Below are positions 25,358-34,842 of a stretch of DNA of 64,000 bases, one piece after another. Positions within the stretch are counted from its first letter, which is position 1. Each line of letters begins with the position of its first letter. The position numbers were made by a program, and so were the translations under genes. Origin of the DNA: Melghirimyces algeriensis (lineage in GTDB: Bacteria > Bacillota > Bacilli > Thermoactinomycetales > DSM-45169); NCBI RefSeq assembly GCF_900182565.1, contig NZ_FXTI01000005.1, forward strand, positions 202,402-266,401, in the 5' to 3' direction. A model generated the notes under the pieces. The model was not told the DNA's origin. It saw nothing but the letters and a program-made list of their open reading frames with translations, and did no database searches.

Positions 25358-27109
25358 TCAAAAGTTTTTCAGCAAGTTTACCCGTTCCAATACTTCACTC
25401 CGGTTTAAAGAAATGTCTGAGCCCTCCTGTTGCTTTCTGCTGACTGCTTTTTTGGAGCTCGGTTGACGCAGGGGAAGATGGATATTAAAGGTTGTTCCTC
25501 TACCCGGTTGACTGGTGACATAAATTTGCCCCCCATGCTCCGTAATAATCCGATGACAAATGGACAGACCAATTCCGGTTCCGTCTTCTTTGGTTGTAAA
25601 AAAGGGATCAAAAATTCTGGACATATACTCAGGAGGGATTCCACTTCCGTTATCCTGAATCTGAATACTGATCCGATTTTGTATTTCCTTCCAGAAAATT
25701 TTGATGACCCCTTTATCTTGCAAAGATTCCAGTCCATTTTGCATCAGGTTGATCAGGACTTGCTTCAACTGCTCCGCATCCGCCTCGATAATCACTGGAG
25801 TATCCGGCCGGATGGTAACGAGCTCATGGCCCATCAGAATGGATCGCGGGTTGAGAAGTTGCAACACATCATCAATCAGCCGATCCAGGTTAAACAGTGT
25901 ATAACGAGCTGGCCGACACTCACTCAGATGCAGGAATTGCTTTAACAGATCATTGATACGATCAATTTCAGGAAGAATAACCGACTCCCATTTTTTCACT
26001 TCAGGCGAATCTGCAGAGGATAACTGAATAAACCCTCGAATGGATGTCAAAGGGTTGCGGATCTCATGCGCAAGGCCTGCTGCCAATTGACCGACAGCTG
26101 ACAATTTTTCCAAGTGGCGTCTGCGTTCTTCTTTCTGATGACGAATCCTTTTTTGTTCAATGGATAACCGATACTCTGCCAATCGAATCAACTCCGAAGT
26201 ATTTTGGACCTCCTCCGGAAATGTAGCGGTACCTATGCAATAATTCACCAGACCATGTTCCGAACGCAATCCACCGATCACTTGTTCTACTGTATCCAGA
26301 CATAGTCGCAAAGTGGCATCATCTCCTACAGCTCCCACTGTAAATTGATCTCCATCATAACGTGCCACTTGTGCGTAAGCAGGGAGCTCCTTTTTCAGTT
26401 GACGGGCAACTTCGACTAAAAGCTGATCCCCTACATCAATTCCTTCTTTCATATTCACTTGTTGAAAATCGACCAAATCAACACACACTACATGATAGGA
26501 CTGGTTGGCCGCCAAACAGCGGGATAAAATCTTGGTTACCTGCTCCTGAAAGCCACTTAGGTTATACACTCCGGTCAGATAATCCCTCCGGTTGGTCTCT
26601 TCCAACTCTTCAATATATTCATGCAGGCGCGTATGAGCTTCATCCATTTTTTTCAAAAGATTCCGGTTCTCGTGTCTCAATTCATCGGTATGTTGACGGG
26701 TACGTTGCAGGAAGATGATAAACCATGCACAAAAAACAAACAGAATTGCCTCTCCCACCAATTGGTCGAGATGTTCAAAAGGTGGAATTCCATACTGTAA
26801 TATGCTGTACACGGAAAAGAACAGAATCGTGGAGCACACGATATTACCCGGTGTAGACCGCTCATACAGCAAAACAAAACTGATCAGATAAACCCACAAA
26901 AAACCCAGATTACCCGTACAAAAGTCGATGACTCCCACCAAAACCAAAATGGTTAACGGATAAAGGAGAACAGGAAAAGAGCGGGACCATTCATGTCGCT
27001 TCCAGATTAAAACCCACACCAATGGCAAGCAAATGGTAACGACAGTCGCGCTAATTTTCAGATCCAAACCCTGTCCAACTGGAGTTTCGAGGGTTAAGAA
27101 TTCATTCAT
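25358..27109 (-). CDS. Membrane histidine kinase with a degenerate GGDEF domain
   Basis: This 583-residue protein has about five N-terminal membrane helices (residues 20-135), then a coiled coil (140-175). A GGDEF-like domain follows (about 176-320) whose signature is DGDQF at 252-256. Next come a dimerisation domain with phospho-acceptor H348 in HEIRNPLTSIRGF, and an ATPase domain (NLMQNG, DNGSGIP, GTGIGLSI). The HEIRNPLT box is typical of Kin sporulation kinases that feed Spo0F. No response regulator gene adjoins it, which also fits the phosphorelay type. The GGDEF change makes diguanylate cyclase activity doubtful. ATG 27109 has AGGGGG upstream. Confidence 0.88.
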   Translation of the reverse strand: MNEFLTLETPVGQGLDLKISATVVTICLPLVWVLIWKRHEWSRSFPVLLYPLTILVLVGVIDFCTGNLGFLWVYLISFVLLYERSTPGNIVCSTILFFSVYSILQYGIPPFEHLDQLVGEAILFVFCAWFIIFLQRTRQHTDELRHENRNLLKKMDEAHTRLHEYIEELEETNRRDYLTGVYNLSGFQEQVTKILSRCLAANQSYHVVCVDLVDFQQVNMKEGIDVGDQLLVEVARQLKKELPAYAQVARYDGDQFTVGAVGDDATLRLCLDTVEQVIGGLRSEHGLVNYCIGTATFPEEVQNTSELIRLAEYRLSIEQKRIRHQKEERRRHLEKLSAVGQLAAGLAHEIRNPLTSIRGFIQLSSADSPEVKKWESVILPEIDRINDLLKQFLHLSECRPARYTLFNLDRLIDDVLQLLNPRSILMGHELVTIRPDTPVIIEADAEQLKQVLINLMQNGLESLQDKGVIKIFWKEIQNRISIQIQDNGSGIPPEYMSRIFDPFFTTKEDGTGIGLSICHRIITEHGGQIYVTSQPGRGTTFNIHLPLRQPSSKKAVSRKQQEGSDISLNRSEVLERVNLLKNF

Positions 27110-27301
27110 CAAGTTTAACCCCCTCATCTTTTAGATCATTATCGACATCCTTCACTGTAACAAATGCTTTTTTGGAGACTCCCAATTAAAAGAATAACGA
27201 TACCATTCCACCCTTCACATTCTATTTCCTTCCTCATATTCATGTTTCGACAAAAGCTATCAAATTGTGATTAACGGAAATATCCTACACTCAGAAATTC
27301 C

Positions 27302-27339
27302 CCCAAAAATTTACCGGCTTCCCAATATGGGAAGCCGGC
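27302..27339 (-). terminator. Terminator of the unknown 27381-28025 gene
   Basis: GCCGGCTTCCCA and TGGGAAGCCGGC form a 12-bp stem, nearly perfect, followed on the minus strand by TAAATTTTT. Confidence 0.75.
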
Positions 27340-27380
27340 ATTTCTATGTGATTTCTTGACCCTCTGATCCATTTTTTATC

Positions 27381-28025
27381 TTATCTTAGACCATGTCCCC
27401 AGTGAGCAAATTCTTCCCGAACATATTCCTGCTTTCCCGTATCCTTTTTCACGGAAGGATTTCCAGGCTCTACCGATACCCTTTCCGGCACTTTCTTGGG
27501 TACGTATTCCCCGTCTCTGGGAGGGGAATAACTCGCATGGTTTTCCCGTGCCATCATTTCCGGATGGGATGCTTCCTCCCGCCACGGATAAACAGGTTGT
27601 CTTCCCCCGGACTCGTACATCCGCCCACCATGATATCCATTCCAATGCCTGCGGTGACGCTGTCTTGCAAGAGGGGTGCGTTCATGCTCCTCCAATAAGG
27701 TATGTAAAATCGTATCTTTTAAGATACTTTTGATCTCTTCGCTTCGATAGCCATTGTCTACGCTATCCACCCATTTGAAAACCGGTCCGTCTTCCTCGGT
27801 AAATGTAACGTTTCGCTGTGTGGGTGAAAGTTCCTGCATCGAGTCCAGTCGACTCCGGAACAAATCACGCTCACAAACGGTATCCAGTGGAAAATATACA
27901 CCCTTCAGATAGGATTGGATACAGTATTTTACCAACAGTGGAAACTGCCCACGAGGCAGAATATCATACCAGTTGCGAAGAAAACGGTCCTTTTTACCCA
28001 AGTACACTCCCACAGTAATCGCCAT
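27381..28025 (-). CDS. Unknown protein with a possible Spo0A-controlled promoter
   Basis: The 214-residue product has a compact N-terminal region (MAITVGVYLGKKDRFLRNWY to about residue 118). A polar, low-complexity C-terminal half follows, rich in His, Arg, Gly, Tyr and Pro, probably disordered. ATG 28025 is chosen for AAAGGGG upstream; the frame is open to 28088. I do not recognise a family. A good sigma-A promoter and a perfect Spo0A box lie upstream, so a role in early sporulation is possible. Confidence 0.6.
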   Translation of the reverse strand: MAITVGVYLGKKDRFLRNWYDILPRGQFPLLVKYCIQSYLKGVYFPLDTVCERDLFRSRLDSMQELSPTQRNVTFTEEDGPVFKWVDSVDNGYRSEEIKSILKDTILHTLLEEHERTPLARQRHRRHWNGYHGGRMYESGGRQPVYPWREEASHPEMMARENHASYSPPRDGEYVPKKVPERVSVEPGNPSVKKDTGKQEYVREEFAHWGHGLR

Positions 28026-28158
28026 TGTTACGACCCCTTTCATATGGTAATCAAACTGGAAACCGACTAAAAATTCCCTCCTACACAACAGAAAAGCGCA
28101 AAAAGAAGCAACAAATTTTTTTCTCTGGTTCCTATGACTAATTCTTCTTTTGAAAAAT

Positions 28159-28188
28159 ATATTATCAATAGCTTGTATTTTTAGTCAA
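28159..28188 (-). promoter_or_regulatory. Sigma-A promoter of the unknown gene
   Basis: TTGACT (complement of 28183-28188) and TAATAT (complement of 28159-28164) are 18 bases apart and face the 28025 start codon. Confidence 0.65.
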
Positions 28189-28198
28189 CAGAATATTT

Positions 28199-28205
28199 TG
28201 TCGAA
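28199..28205. promoter_or_regulatory. Spo0A box
   Basis: TGTCGAA matches the 0A-box core at all seven positions. It lies just upstream of the -35 element of the 28159-28188 promoter, a position suited to activation. A 7-base match can occur by chance. Confidence 0.45.
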
Positions 28206-28232
28206 TTTGCACAAGTTCTACCGATTTGTTAT

Positions 28233-28982
28233 TTATCTCCGCAGTTGACGATGAAATTTTAAGATATTTTGATAAAGAATTGGCTTACCGATCTTACGAA
28301 ACATTTGAAAATGAGGACGGGTGTTCACTTCCAATATCCATATTTTCCCTCTTTGGTCCAGTGCAACATCAATACCCAGCTCTTTTATTCCAGGAAAACG
28401 GGATTCCAGTACATTTGCCGTCAAAAGTGACACTTTTTCCAGTTCCTGAACCAACCCTTGGGGTGCAGGTGATCCTTCAGACTCCATCATGTGTAAAATA
28501 CGCTCCAACCGAAAGGGACGTCCTCCTTTGCAATGATTGGTCACAAACCGACCGTGGGCTGCCACTTTCGCGACCATTCCACTGACAATCCATCGTCCTT
28601 TCGGTTTCTGCATCATGATTCGAATATCAAAAGGGCGTCCCTGTACGGAAGCCAGATGGATTCCCTCCTGTACCAAATAGTTGCGGTATGGTAAGAGAAG
28701 CTTTTCCACTGTTGGATATAAATCTTGTTTACTGACGATACGAACCGATCGACGAAAAGCAAGCTCCCATTTCCCGTTTACCCTGCGAATTCGGATGATT
28801 CCAGCCCCTCCTCCTCCTTTGTCCGGTTTAATAAATAAAAGAGGATATCGGCTTGCCCAGTAGTCAAGAGCTTCTTTACTGAACCATGAAGTGCGGGGAA
28901 GGTAGGGGCGAAGGAGAGGATGTTGTTCCATCACCTTATTTTTCAGCGCTTTACTCGCAATCTGACGATAATTGCGTACCAA
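28233..28982 (-). CDS. YheC/YheD-family ATP-grasp protein (spore-coat associated)
   Basis: This protein of about 249 residues has the ATP-grasp core: FIKPDKGGGGAGI as the ATP-binding lysine and glycine loop, a GRPFDIRIMMQK strand, and ELGIDVALDQ...ILEVNTRPHFQM at the metal site. That combination is typical of YheC/YheD proteins linked to the endospore coat. The frame is open to 29078. TTG 28982 is the only start with a good Shine-Dalgarno sequence (AAGGAG, 9 bases upstream), and it fits the family start near the LRPYLPRT region. The substrate is unknown. It is divergent from walR. Confidence 0.8.
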   Translation of the reverse strand: MVRNYRQIASKALKNKVMEQHPLLRPYLPRTSWFSKEALDYWASRYPLLFIKPDKGGGGAGIIRIRRVNGKWELAFRRSVRIVSKQDLYPTVEKLLLPYRNYLVQEGIHLASVQGRPFDIRIMMQKPKGRWIVSGMVAKVAAHGRFVTNHCKGGRPFRLERILHMMESEGSPAPQGLVQELEKVSLLTANVLESRFPGIKELGIDVALDQRGKIWILEVNTRPHFQMFRKIGKPILYQNILKFHRQLRR

Positions 28983-29255
28983 TGAGGGTCTCTCCTTCCG
29001 TTTCAGAGCATTGTCCGGTCCATATAGTTTATTCCCATCCTCCCTCACAGGAAAGGGACTTTCCGCCCAAATTTGCAAAGTGTTAAAATGAAAGGGGAAT
29101 GAAAAATGATTTGTCCATAATGCAGGATTGTGGGAAAATGTTTACAAAATCATTGGTAATTTCATTTTCATGGTCACGATCCGTTTTTTCATTGATAAAT
29201 GCCATTCACTCAATCGGTGTAAAAACCGGATGGATGGAAATGGGGTGCATTCTTA

Positions 29256-29966
29256 ATGACAGCAAAAGTTCTCGTCGTAGAAGATGAAAAGCCTATTGCA
29301 GATATTTTGCAGTTTAATCTGGGAAAAGAAGGCTATGATGTCACATGCGTATATGATGGAGAAGAAGCCATCAAACGGGTGATGGAAAGCCCGCCGGATT
29401 TAATCCTGCTGGATCTGATGCTTCCAGGTGCGGACGGAATCGAAGTTTGTCGCCAGGTGCGTCAAAAATACCAGATGCCAATTATTATGCTGACAGCGAA
29501 AGACTCTGAAATTGATAAGGTATTGGGTCTTGAAATTGGAGCTGACGATTATGTAACGAAACCCTTCAGCAACCGGGAGCTTCTAGCACGGATCAAGGCA
29601 AACCTGCGTCGCTCCCAAAGCAGCGGAGAACCTTCCGAGACCCCTTCCAACCAAATTAAAGTGGGGGACTTGTCCATTGACCAGGGTTCCTATATCGTCT
29701 CAAAAAACGACACCCCCCTGGATCTAACCCACCGTGAATTTGAACTTCTTCTTTATATGGCCAAACACGTCAACCAGGTTCTCACCAGGGAACACCTTTT
29801 ACAATCCGTATGGGGGTACGACTATTTTGGCGACGTCCGCACCGTGGATGTCACCATTCGACGTCTTCGCGAAAAAATCGAACACGATCCCAGTCATCCG
29901 CAATATATTATCACTCGTCGAGGAATCGGGTACACCATGCGGAATCCCGGCAGTGAGAGTCAATGA
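29256..29966 (+). CDS. walR: Essential cell-wall response regulator WalR (YycF)
   Basis: This OmpR-family regulator has 236 residues. The receiver domain (1-120) carries the acidic pocket VVEDE, phospho-acceptor D53 in LLDLMLPG, and TAKD and K in YVTKPF. The C-terminal winged helix holds LTHREFELL and RRGIGY. With WalK it controls autolysin and cell-wall metabolism genes. It heads the operon walR-walK-yycH-yycI-yycJ and overlaps walK by ATGA. A weak site, TGGGGTG, precedes the ATG. Confidence 0.97.
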   Translation: MTAKVLVVEDEKPIADILQFNLGKEGYDVTCVYDGEEAIKRVMESPPDLILLDLMLPGADGIEVCRQVRQKYQMPIIMLTAKDSEIDKVLGLEIGADDYVTKPFSNRELLARIKANLRRSQSSGEPSETPSNQIKVGDLSIDQGSYIVSKNDTPLDLTHREFELLLYMAKHVNQVLTREHLLQSVWGYDYFGDVRTVDVTIRRLREKIEHDPSHPQYIITRRGIGYTMRNPGSESQ

Positions 29967-31774
29967 ATCCTGTAAAATGGTTTAAAGTCTTTAACAGTGT
30001 CCAATGGAAGATGGTGATTATTTACGTCCTCCTTCTTTTGATCGCCATGCAACTGATCGGCGTTTATTTTTTCCAGAAATTGGAGGATACCTTTTACGCC
30101 AGTTTCGAAAATGATTTAAAGAAACAAGCGAAGACTCTGCAAGAGGTTGTCAAATACAATATGGCACCGGGAACGGAATCTGATAAACAAAAAAGGGAAA
30201 TTGACGAGATTTTAGAAAAATTCCCTTTAGATAAAAGCAATACCGTACAGATTATAGACCATGAAAGTATTGTCATCGCGACCACAAACAGCGAAAACTC
30301 CCGGAAAGGTCAAAAGAACATCCGTGTGAACAACGTGCTTCAGGGAAATAAAGAGTCGATCACCGAGGTGATTCAAAAAGCCGGAAACCGATATATGCTG
30401 TATACTTATCCGATTAAACACGACGGAGAGATTATCGGTGCGATTCACATGGAAGCCCCTATGCAGGAAATGTACCGAACCATTCGTGATATCAACAAAA
30501 TCCTGATAAAGGTCACCGTGGCTTCCATGGTGGGAGCTTCTTTTTTAATGATCATTTTGGCGCGAACCATCACAAATCCCATCAAAGAGATTACAGAGCA
30601 AGCCACCATCATGGCAGAGGGAAATTTTGACCGAAAGGTAACAGTCAAAAGTGATGACGAAATCGGAAAACTCGCCTCCTCTTTTAATCATTTGGCCCAA
30701 CACCTTCGCAATGCCCTTTCCCAGAATGAAGCGGAAAAGGGACGGTTACAATCGGTTTTAACCAATATGAGCGATGGAGTGATCGCCACGGACCGAAAAG
30801 GACGGGTCATTGTATTCAACCGTCGGGCTGAAGAGATGTTGAACAAAACCATCCACCACAAAGAAGATATCAACGACATTCTACCCCGGAGCCATCCCAT
30901 CATCCTCCCTTTGACAGAGGAACGGGAAACCTTTGTAGAACTGGATCTTGAGGATGATGCATTCACCATTATAAAGATCACATTTACTCCGGTTCTTCGC
31001 GCCAGTCGGGAAACCATCGGATTGATTCTGGTATTGCAGGATGTGACGGAGGAGGAAAAGCTGGATCGACAGCGGAAGGAGTTTGTTGCCAATGTCTCCC
31101 ATGAATTGCGAACCCCTTTGACCACCATCAAAAGCTATCTGGAAGCGCTGGACGAAGGTGGAGCCATGGAAGAGCCGGAATTGGCTTCCCGCTTTCTCCA
31201 GGTCACTCGTCAGGAAGCGGAACGTATGACCCGTCTCATCCATGATCTATTGCAACTTTCCCGTTTGGATGCCAAAAATGTTCAATTTCATAAACAAGCC
31301 CTGCAACCGAAAGAGATTTTGCAAAATGCCGGTGATCGGTTTGCTTTCCAATGTCGTCAGAAGGGAATCCGTTTCCAATTATCCATCGAGGACAATCTAT
31401 CACGTATTTATGCAGATCGGGACCAAATTCATCAATTATTGGACAACCTTTTGTCCAACGCAGTCAAGTATACCCCCGAAGGAGGATGCGTCACCCTTTC
31501 GGCCCAGCAAAAACGGGATGGATTCGTGGAAGTGGCTGTGTCCGACACAGGGATTGGCATTCCCAAAAAGGATCTGGAACGTATTTTTGAGCGCTTTTAC
31601 CGGGTGGACAAGGCCCGCTCCCGGCTGATGGGCGGCACAGGTCTCGGCCTTTCCATTGCGAAGGAAATCGCTGAGGCTCATGGAGGTTCGATTCATATGG
31701 AAAGTGAATTGGAAAAAGGGACCACCGTTCGCTTCACTCTTCCTTCTTGCGAACCGGAGGTGAATCAACCATGA
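29963..31774 (+). CDS. walK: Sensor histidine kinase WalK (YycG)
   Basis: The 603-residue protein has two membrane helices (about 15-37 and 182-202) flanking an extracytoplasmic domain. It continues with HAMP (about 203-255), PAS (about 262-370) and the kinase domain. H380 in FVANVSHELRTPL is the phosphorylation site, followed by NLLSNAVKYT, DTGIGIP and GTGLGLSI boxes. It phosphorylates WalR. Start and stop overlap both neighbours by ATGA. Confidence 0.97.
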   Translation: MNPVKWFKVFNSVQWKMVIIYVLLLLIAMQLIGVYFFQKLEDTFYASFENDLKKQAKTLQEVVKYNMAPGTESDKQKREIDEILEKFPLDKSNTVQIIDHESIVIATTNSENSRKGQKNIRVNNVLQGNKESITEVIQKAGNRYMLYTYPIKHDGEIIGAIHMEAPMQEMYRTIRDINKILIKVTVASMVGASFLMIILARTITNPIKEITEQATIMAEGNFDRKVTVKSDDEIGKLASSFNHLAQHLRNALSQNEAEKGRLQSVLTNMSDGVIATDRKGRVIVFNRRAEEMLNKTIHHKEDINDILPRSHPIILPLTEERETFVELDLEDDAFTIIKITFTPVLRASRETIGLILVLQDVTEEEKLDRQRKEFVANVSHELRTPLTTIKSYLEALDEGGAMEEPELASRFLQVTRQEAERMTRLIHDLLQLSRLDAKNVQFHKQALQPKEILQNAGDRFAFQCRQKGIRFQLSIEDNLSRIYADRDQIHQLLDNLLSNAVKYTPEGGCVTLSAQQKRDGFVEVAVSDTGIGIPKKDLERIFERFYRVDKARSRLMGGTGLGLSIAKEIAEAHGGSIHMESELEKGTTVRFTLPSCEPEVNQP

Positions 31775-33168
31775 TCGAGCATATGAAGTCTCTGGCCTTG
31801 GTCTTTCTGGTGACAGCAAGTATCATCCAGACACTACTGCTGTGGTACAGTTCTCCTTCCTATCAGGACAATCGAATCACTGCCTTTGAGGACATCCCTC
31901 AAATCGGGCATAAGGATTTCAAAAAGCATGAAATCCACGAATTGGCTGCACCACCGGAAATTCTTGTTCACTCCAAAGGAAAACATCAACGCATTCTTCC
32001 AAGTGAGGCACATCAAACGCTGGTGGAAAAACTGCATCATGCCCAATTGGAGAACCTGAATGAAATCACGCCTTCTTCTGCGCGTTGGGAAAGATTGATC
32101 AATAAAGAATCAGGGCTGGAATTCCGTTTTCACCATGAACTTCCAACAGGAGTGATTAAGGGATTTTTCAAAGGAAAAGAAACCATACCGGAGGAAATTG
32201 AAAACATTAATCGGATTTGGGTCTTTGGAGAAGGAGACCAAAACCGGGTTACCATCTGGCTGATTTCAGACAGAACACAGACAGTCACCCAGGCAACTGC
32301 GCTGATTCAAGACTACAAATCCCTGCTGAACTCGGCAAAACAAGCGGGCAGCACAGCTTTGCTCCCCTTCTACAAAGGGGAAAAACCCGGATTGAAGAAA
32401 GAGGATATAACAGAAGAAACGATTCCCCGGATCACGTATCTGCCCAAAAAACGGTTAAAAGTCCCTCATCTCACTTATAAACTGGAGCAGATCAAAGTGG
32501 AACATATGAAAATGATCCTGTTTCGAAACCCCAATTATGTAAAAAAAACAGAGCTGTCGGATCAAAGTTTCATTTACACGGAACTGGAATCATTGCGCAA
32601 TCTCCGGTATGACGAAAAGAAAAAAAACATGATCTACAAAAATACGGGCACGGAGTCGGAAACCAGTCTTCCGCATGTAAAGGAATTAAATACAATCAAT
32701 GCCTTTATGGACCGACATAATGGCTGGACTGGAAACTACCTGTTGCAATCTGTGGAACAGGATAAAAACAACAATCTGAATAACTACCGGTTTCAACTTT
32801 ATGTGGAAGGAATGCCGGTATTTGGTCCCGACAATTTGCCAGGATTTGATACCATCCGGCTAGTTGCCTCACAGAGAGTTACAGAATATGAACGATCACT
32901 CTTTTTTTCTCCTTCCCGTTCAGAGATTAAGAAACCGGATTATTTACCATCCGCCGAGGAAGTCTTTGATTCGTTGAAGAAACAAAACCTCAATCTGTCA
33001 GATATTCAACAGATCTACCCTGGTTATCAGGCGGCAACGGAAAAAAAACAATTGAAACTGAAGCCCGTCTGGGTGGTCATCTTTGATAACGAAAAACAGG
33101 GATTCCTTGAAATTTCCGACACAGGGAGGGGCACTCAATGGACTGGAGCAAAGCCAAATCCCTCTTGA
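31771..33168 (+). CDS. yycH: WalK regulator YycH
   Basis: The 465-residue protein has one N-terminal membrane helix (about 5-25) and a large extracytoplasmic domain with the YycH fold (IYTELESLRNLRYD and YRFQLYVEGMPVFG are typical). It works with YycI to modulate WalK at the membrane. ATG 31771 overlaps the walK stop. The open frame begins at 31747 but lies within walK. It overlaps yycI by 31 bases. Confidence 0.92.
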   Translation: MIEHMKSLALVFLVTASIIQTLLLWYSSPSYQDNRITAFEDIPQIGHKDFKKHEIHELAAPPEILVHSKGKHQRILPSEAHQTLVEKLHHAQLENLNEITPSSARWERLINKESGLEFRFHHELPTGVIKGFFKGKETIPEEIENINRIWVFGEGDQNRVTIWLISDRTQTVTQATALIQDYKSLLNSAKQAGSTALLPFYKGEKPGLKKEDITEETIPRITYLPKKRLKVPHLTYKLEQIKVEHMKMILFRNPNYVKKTELSDQSFIYTELESLRNLRYDEKKKNMIYKNTGTESETSLPHVKELNTINAFMDRHNGWTGNYLLQSVEQDKNNNLNNYRFQLYVEGMPVFGPDNLPGFDTIRLVASQRVTEYERSLFFSPSRSEIKKPDYLPSAEEVFDSLKKQNLNLSDIQQIYPGYQAATEKKQLKLKPVWVVIFDNEKQGFLEISDTGRGTQWTGAKPNPS

Positions 33169-33890
33169 TCATCGCCTTTCTTGCTGTAAATATTTTTCTG
33201 GCCAGCCAACTGATCAAGGCCAAAGGTGAACAAACCCAGAATCAAGAAGTTTCTCAAGTGACGCAATTGCAGTTGGAGGAATTGATCGCAGACAGGAACA
33301 TTCGCATTCCCGATAATCTCCCCCAAAAAGCATTTCCTGTCACTTATTTGGAAGCAGAACCTACGAAACCTGAATCGCTCCTGGAACAAAGTGACCAGTG
33401 GGAACCTGTCGAGGAAGGGAGGTACCGTATTCGGTTTCAACCGCCGCTGGCAACGGGAAAAGAGCTGGAGAGCATCCTTGAACGCTATGTTCCGGACTTT
33501 CAGACATACAGAGAATGGCGCAGACCCAACCCGGATGAAAAGGTGTATTATCAACATCTCGATCACCGACCCATCTTTGATGATCGTTTGATCGTGCGAC
33601 TTGAAAATGGAAACATCAAGGAACTGGAGCTATTGCCTGTAGATGTACGTGTGGATCAAGACAACAAGACCCAAACGGGCTTATCGGCCCAAGACGCTTT
33701 GGTGAAACTTGTGGAAACCGGAAGGATCAAAAAAGGTTCCACTGTAACAGATGTCACGCTGGGCTACCATGGCCAATTTTATGAAGGGGAATCCCGGTTT
33801 CTTTTTCCCGTATGGAGAATTCAAACCGAAGAGTTAACATTTTATGTGAATGCTTTAACTTCAGAAATTGAAACCATTTCCCTGGATTAG
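33138..33890 (+). CDS. yycI: WalK regulator YycI
   Basis: The 250-residue protein has an N-terminal membrane anchor (SLLIIAFLAVNIFLASQL) followed by an extracytoplasmic YycH/YycI-type domain. It forms a complex with YycH and WalK. The start lies inside the end of yycH, so expression is coupled. The two-domain organisation and operon position match the family. Confidence 0.92.
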   Translation: MDWSKAKSLLIIAFLAVNIFLASQLIKAKGEQTQNQEVSQVTQLQLEELIADRNIRIPDNLPQKAFPVTYLEAEPTKPESLLEQSDQWEPVEEGRYRIRFQPPLATGKELESILERYVPDFQTYREWRRPNPDEKVYYQHLDHRPIFDDRLIVRLENGNIKELELLPVDVRVDQDNKTQTGLSAQDALVKLVETGRIKKGSTVTDVTLGYHGQFYEGESRFLFPVWRIQTEELTFYVNALTSEIETISLD

Positions 33891-33921
33891 CAAAAATCTT
33901 AGAAAGAAGAGGAAGAGCCGG

Positions 33922-34731
33922 ATGAAGTACAGTATTTTGGCGAGTGGCAGCACCGGAAATGCCCTCTATGTAGAGGCTGGTGCCACACGAATCCTGGTGG
34001 ATGCCGGTTTAAGCGGAAAGCGCTTGGAGAAACTCCTTACCACTATTGGGGTGGACCCTTCCACATTGTCCAGTATTTTGGTAACCCATGAACACAGTGA
34101 TCATGTGAAAGGATTGGGCGTATTTGCACGACGCTATCAGTTGCCTGTATACATGAATGAAGCCACCTGGGCCAATCTTCCTTCCGCAGTGGGTGAAATT
34201 CCCTTGAAGCAACAGCATGTATTTGCGACATCCTCCTGTCTGGAATTAGCAGACCTTGTGGTGGAATCGTTCCCCATATCCCATGATGCAGCAGAACCCA
34301 TGAGTTTTTGTTTTCACCACCAAGGAGCCCGTCTTGGATTGGTAACCGACACAGGCTACATCAATGCCCGAATTGTAGAGAAGGTAAAAGGGTGTGACGC
34401 TCTTGTTTTTGAGGCCAATCATGATGTCAATATGCTGCGAATGGGAGCCTATCCCTGGAATGTCAAACGGAGGATTTTGAGTGATGTGGGCCATCTTTCC
34501 AATGAAGATGCGGGGGAAGCACTCCTGGACATTCTTCAGGGGCGCGGTGAGGACATCTATCTTGCCCATCTCAGTCAAGATAACAATCTTACAGAACTGG
34601 CCCAATTAACGGTAAAAAATGTCCTTGAAGAACAAGGGATTGAAGTGGGAGGGGATCTCCAATTGCGGGAAACCCACCCTGACCGGCCCACACCCCTGGT
34701 TACGATTGAGCGAAAGCGGCAACTCCTTTAA
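33922..34731 (+). CDS. yycJ: Metallo-beta-lactamase-fold nuclease YycJ (WalJ)
   Basis: The 269-residue protein has the family opening MKYSILASGSTGNALYVE and the metal-binding motif THEHSDHVKG. More ligands lie in HDAAEP, TDTGY and AHLSQDN. Members are 5'-exonuclease-like enzymes tied to cell division and DNA repair. ATG 33922 is chosen for GAGGAAGAG upstream; the open frame reaches back to 33868. It is the last gene of the wal operon proper. Confidence 0.93.
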   Translation: MKYSILASGSTGNALYVEAGATRILVDAGLSGKRLEKLLTTIGVDPSTLSSILVTHEHSDHVKGLGVFARRYQLPVYMNEATWANLPSAVGEIPLKQQHVFATSSCLELADLVVESFPISHDAAEPMSFCFHHQGARLGLVTDTGYINARIVEKVKGCDALVFEANHDVNMLRMGAYPWNVKRRILSDVGHLSNEDAGEALLDILQGRGEDIYLAHLSQDNNLTELAQLTVKNVLEEQGIEVGGDLQLRETHPDRPTPLVTIERKRQLL

Positions 34732-34774
34732 AACTGAAACAAACCCTTAACTTTCAGACAGGCTGTGGAACTAG

Positions 34775-34780
34775 TATAAT
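34775..34780 (+). promoter_or_regulatory. -10 box of the htrA promoter
   Basis: A perfect TATAAT lies about 60 bases upstream of htrA. No good -35 is found (TTTCAG at 17 bases), which suggests activator control, perhaps by a CssR-like regulator. Confidence 0.45.
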
Positions 34781-34842
34781 ATGGTTGTGACAATCGCATA
34801 ATGTGAAAAGCTATCTTAACGAGAATAAGGAGGCTTGATGCC

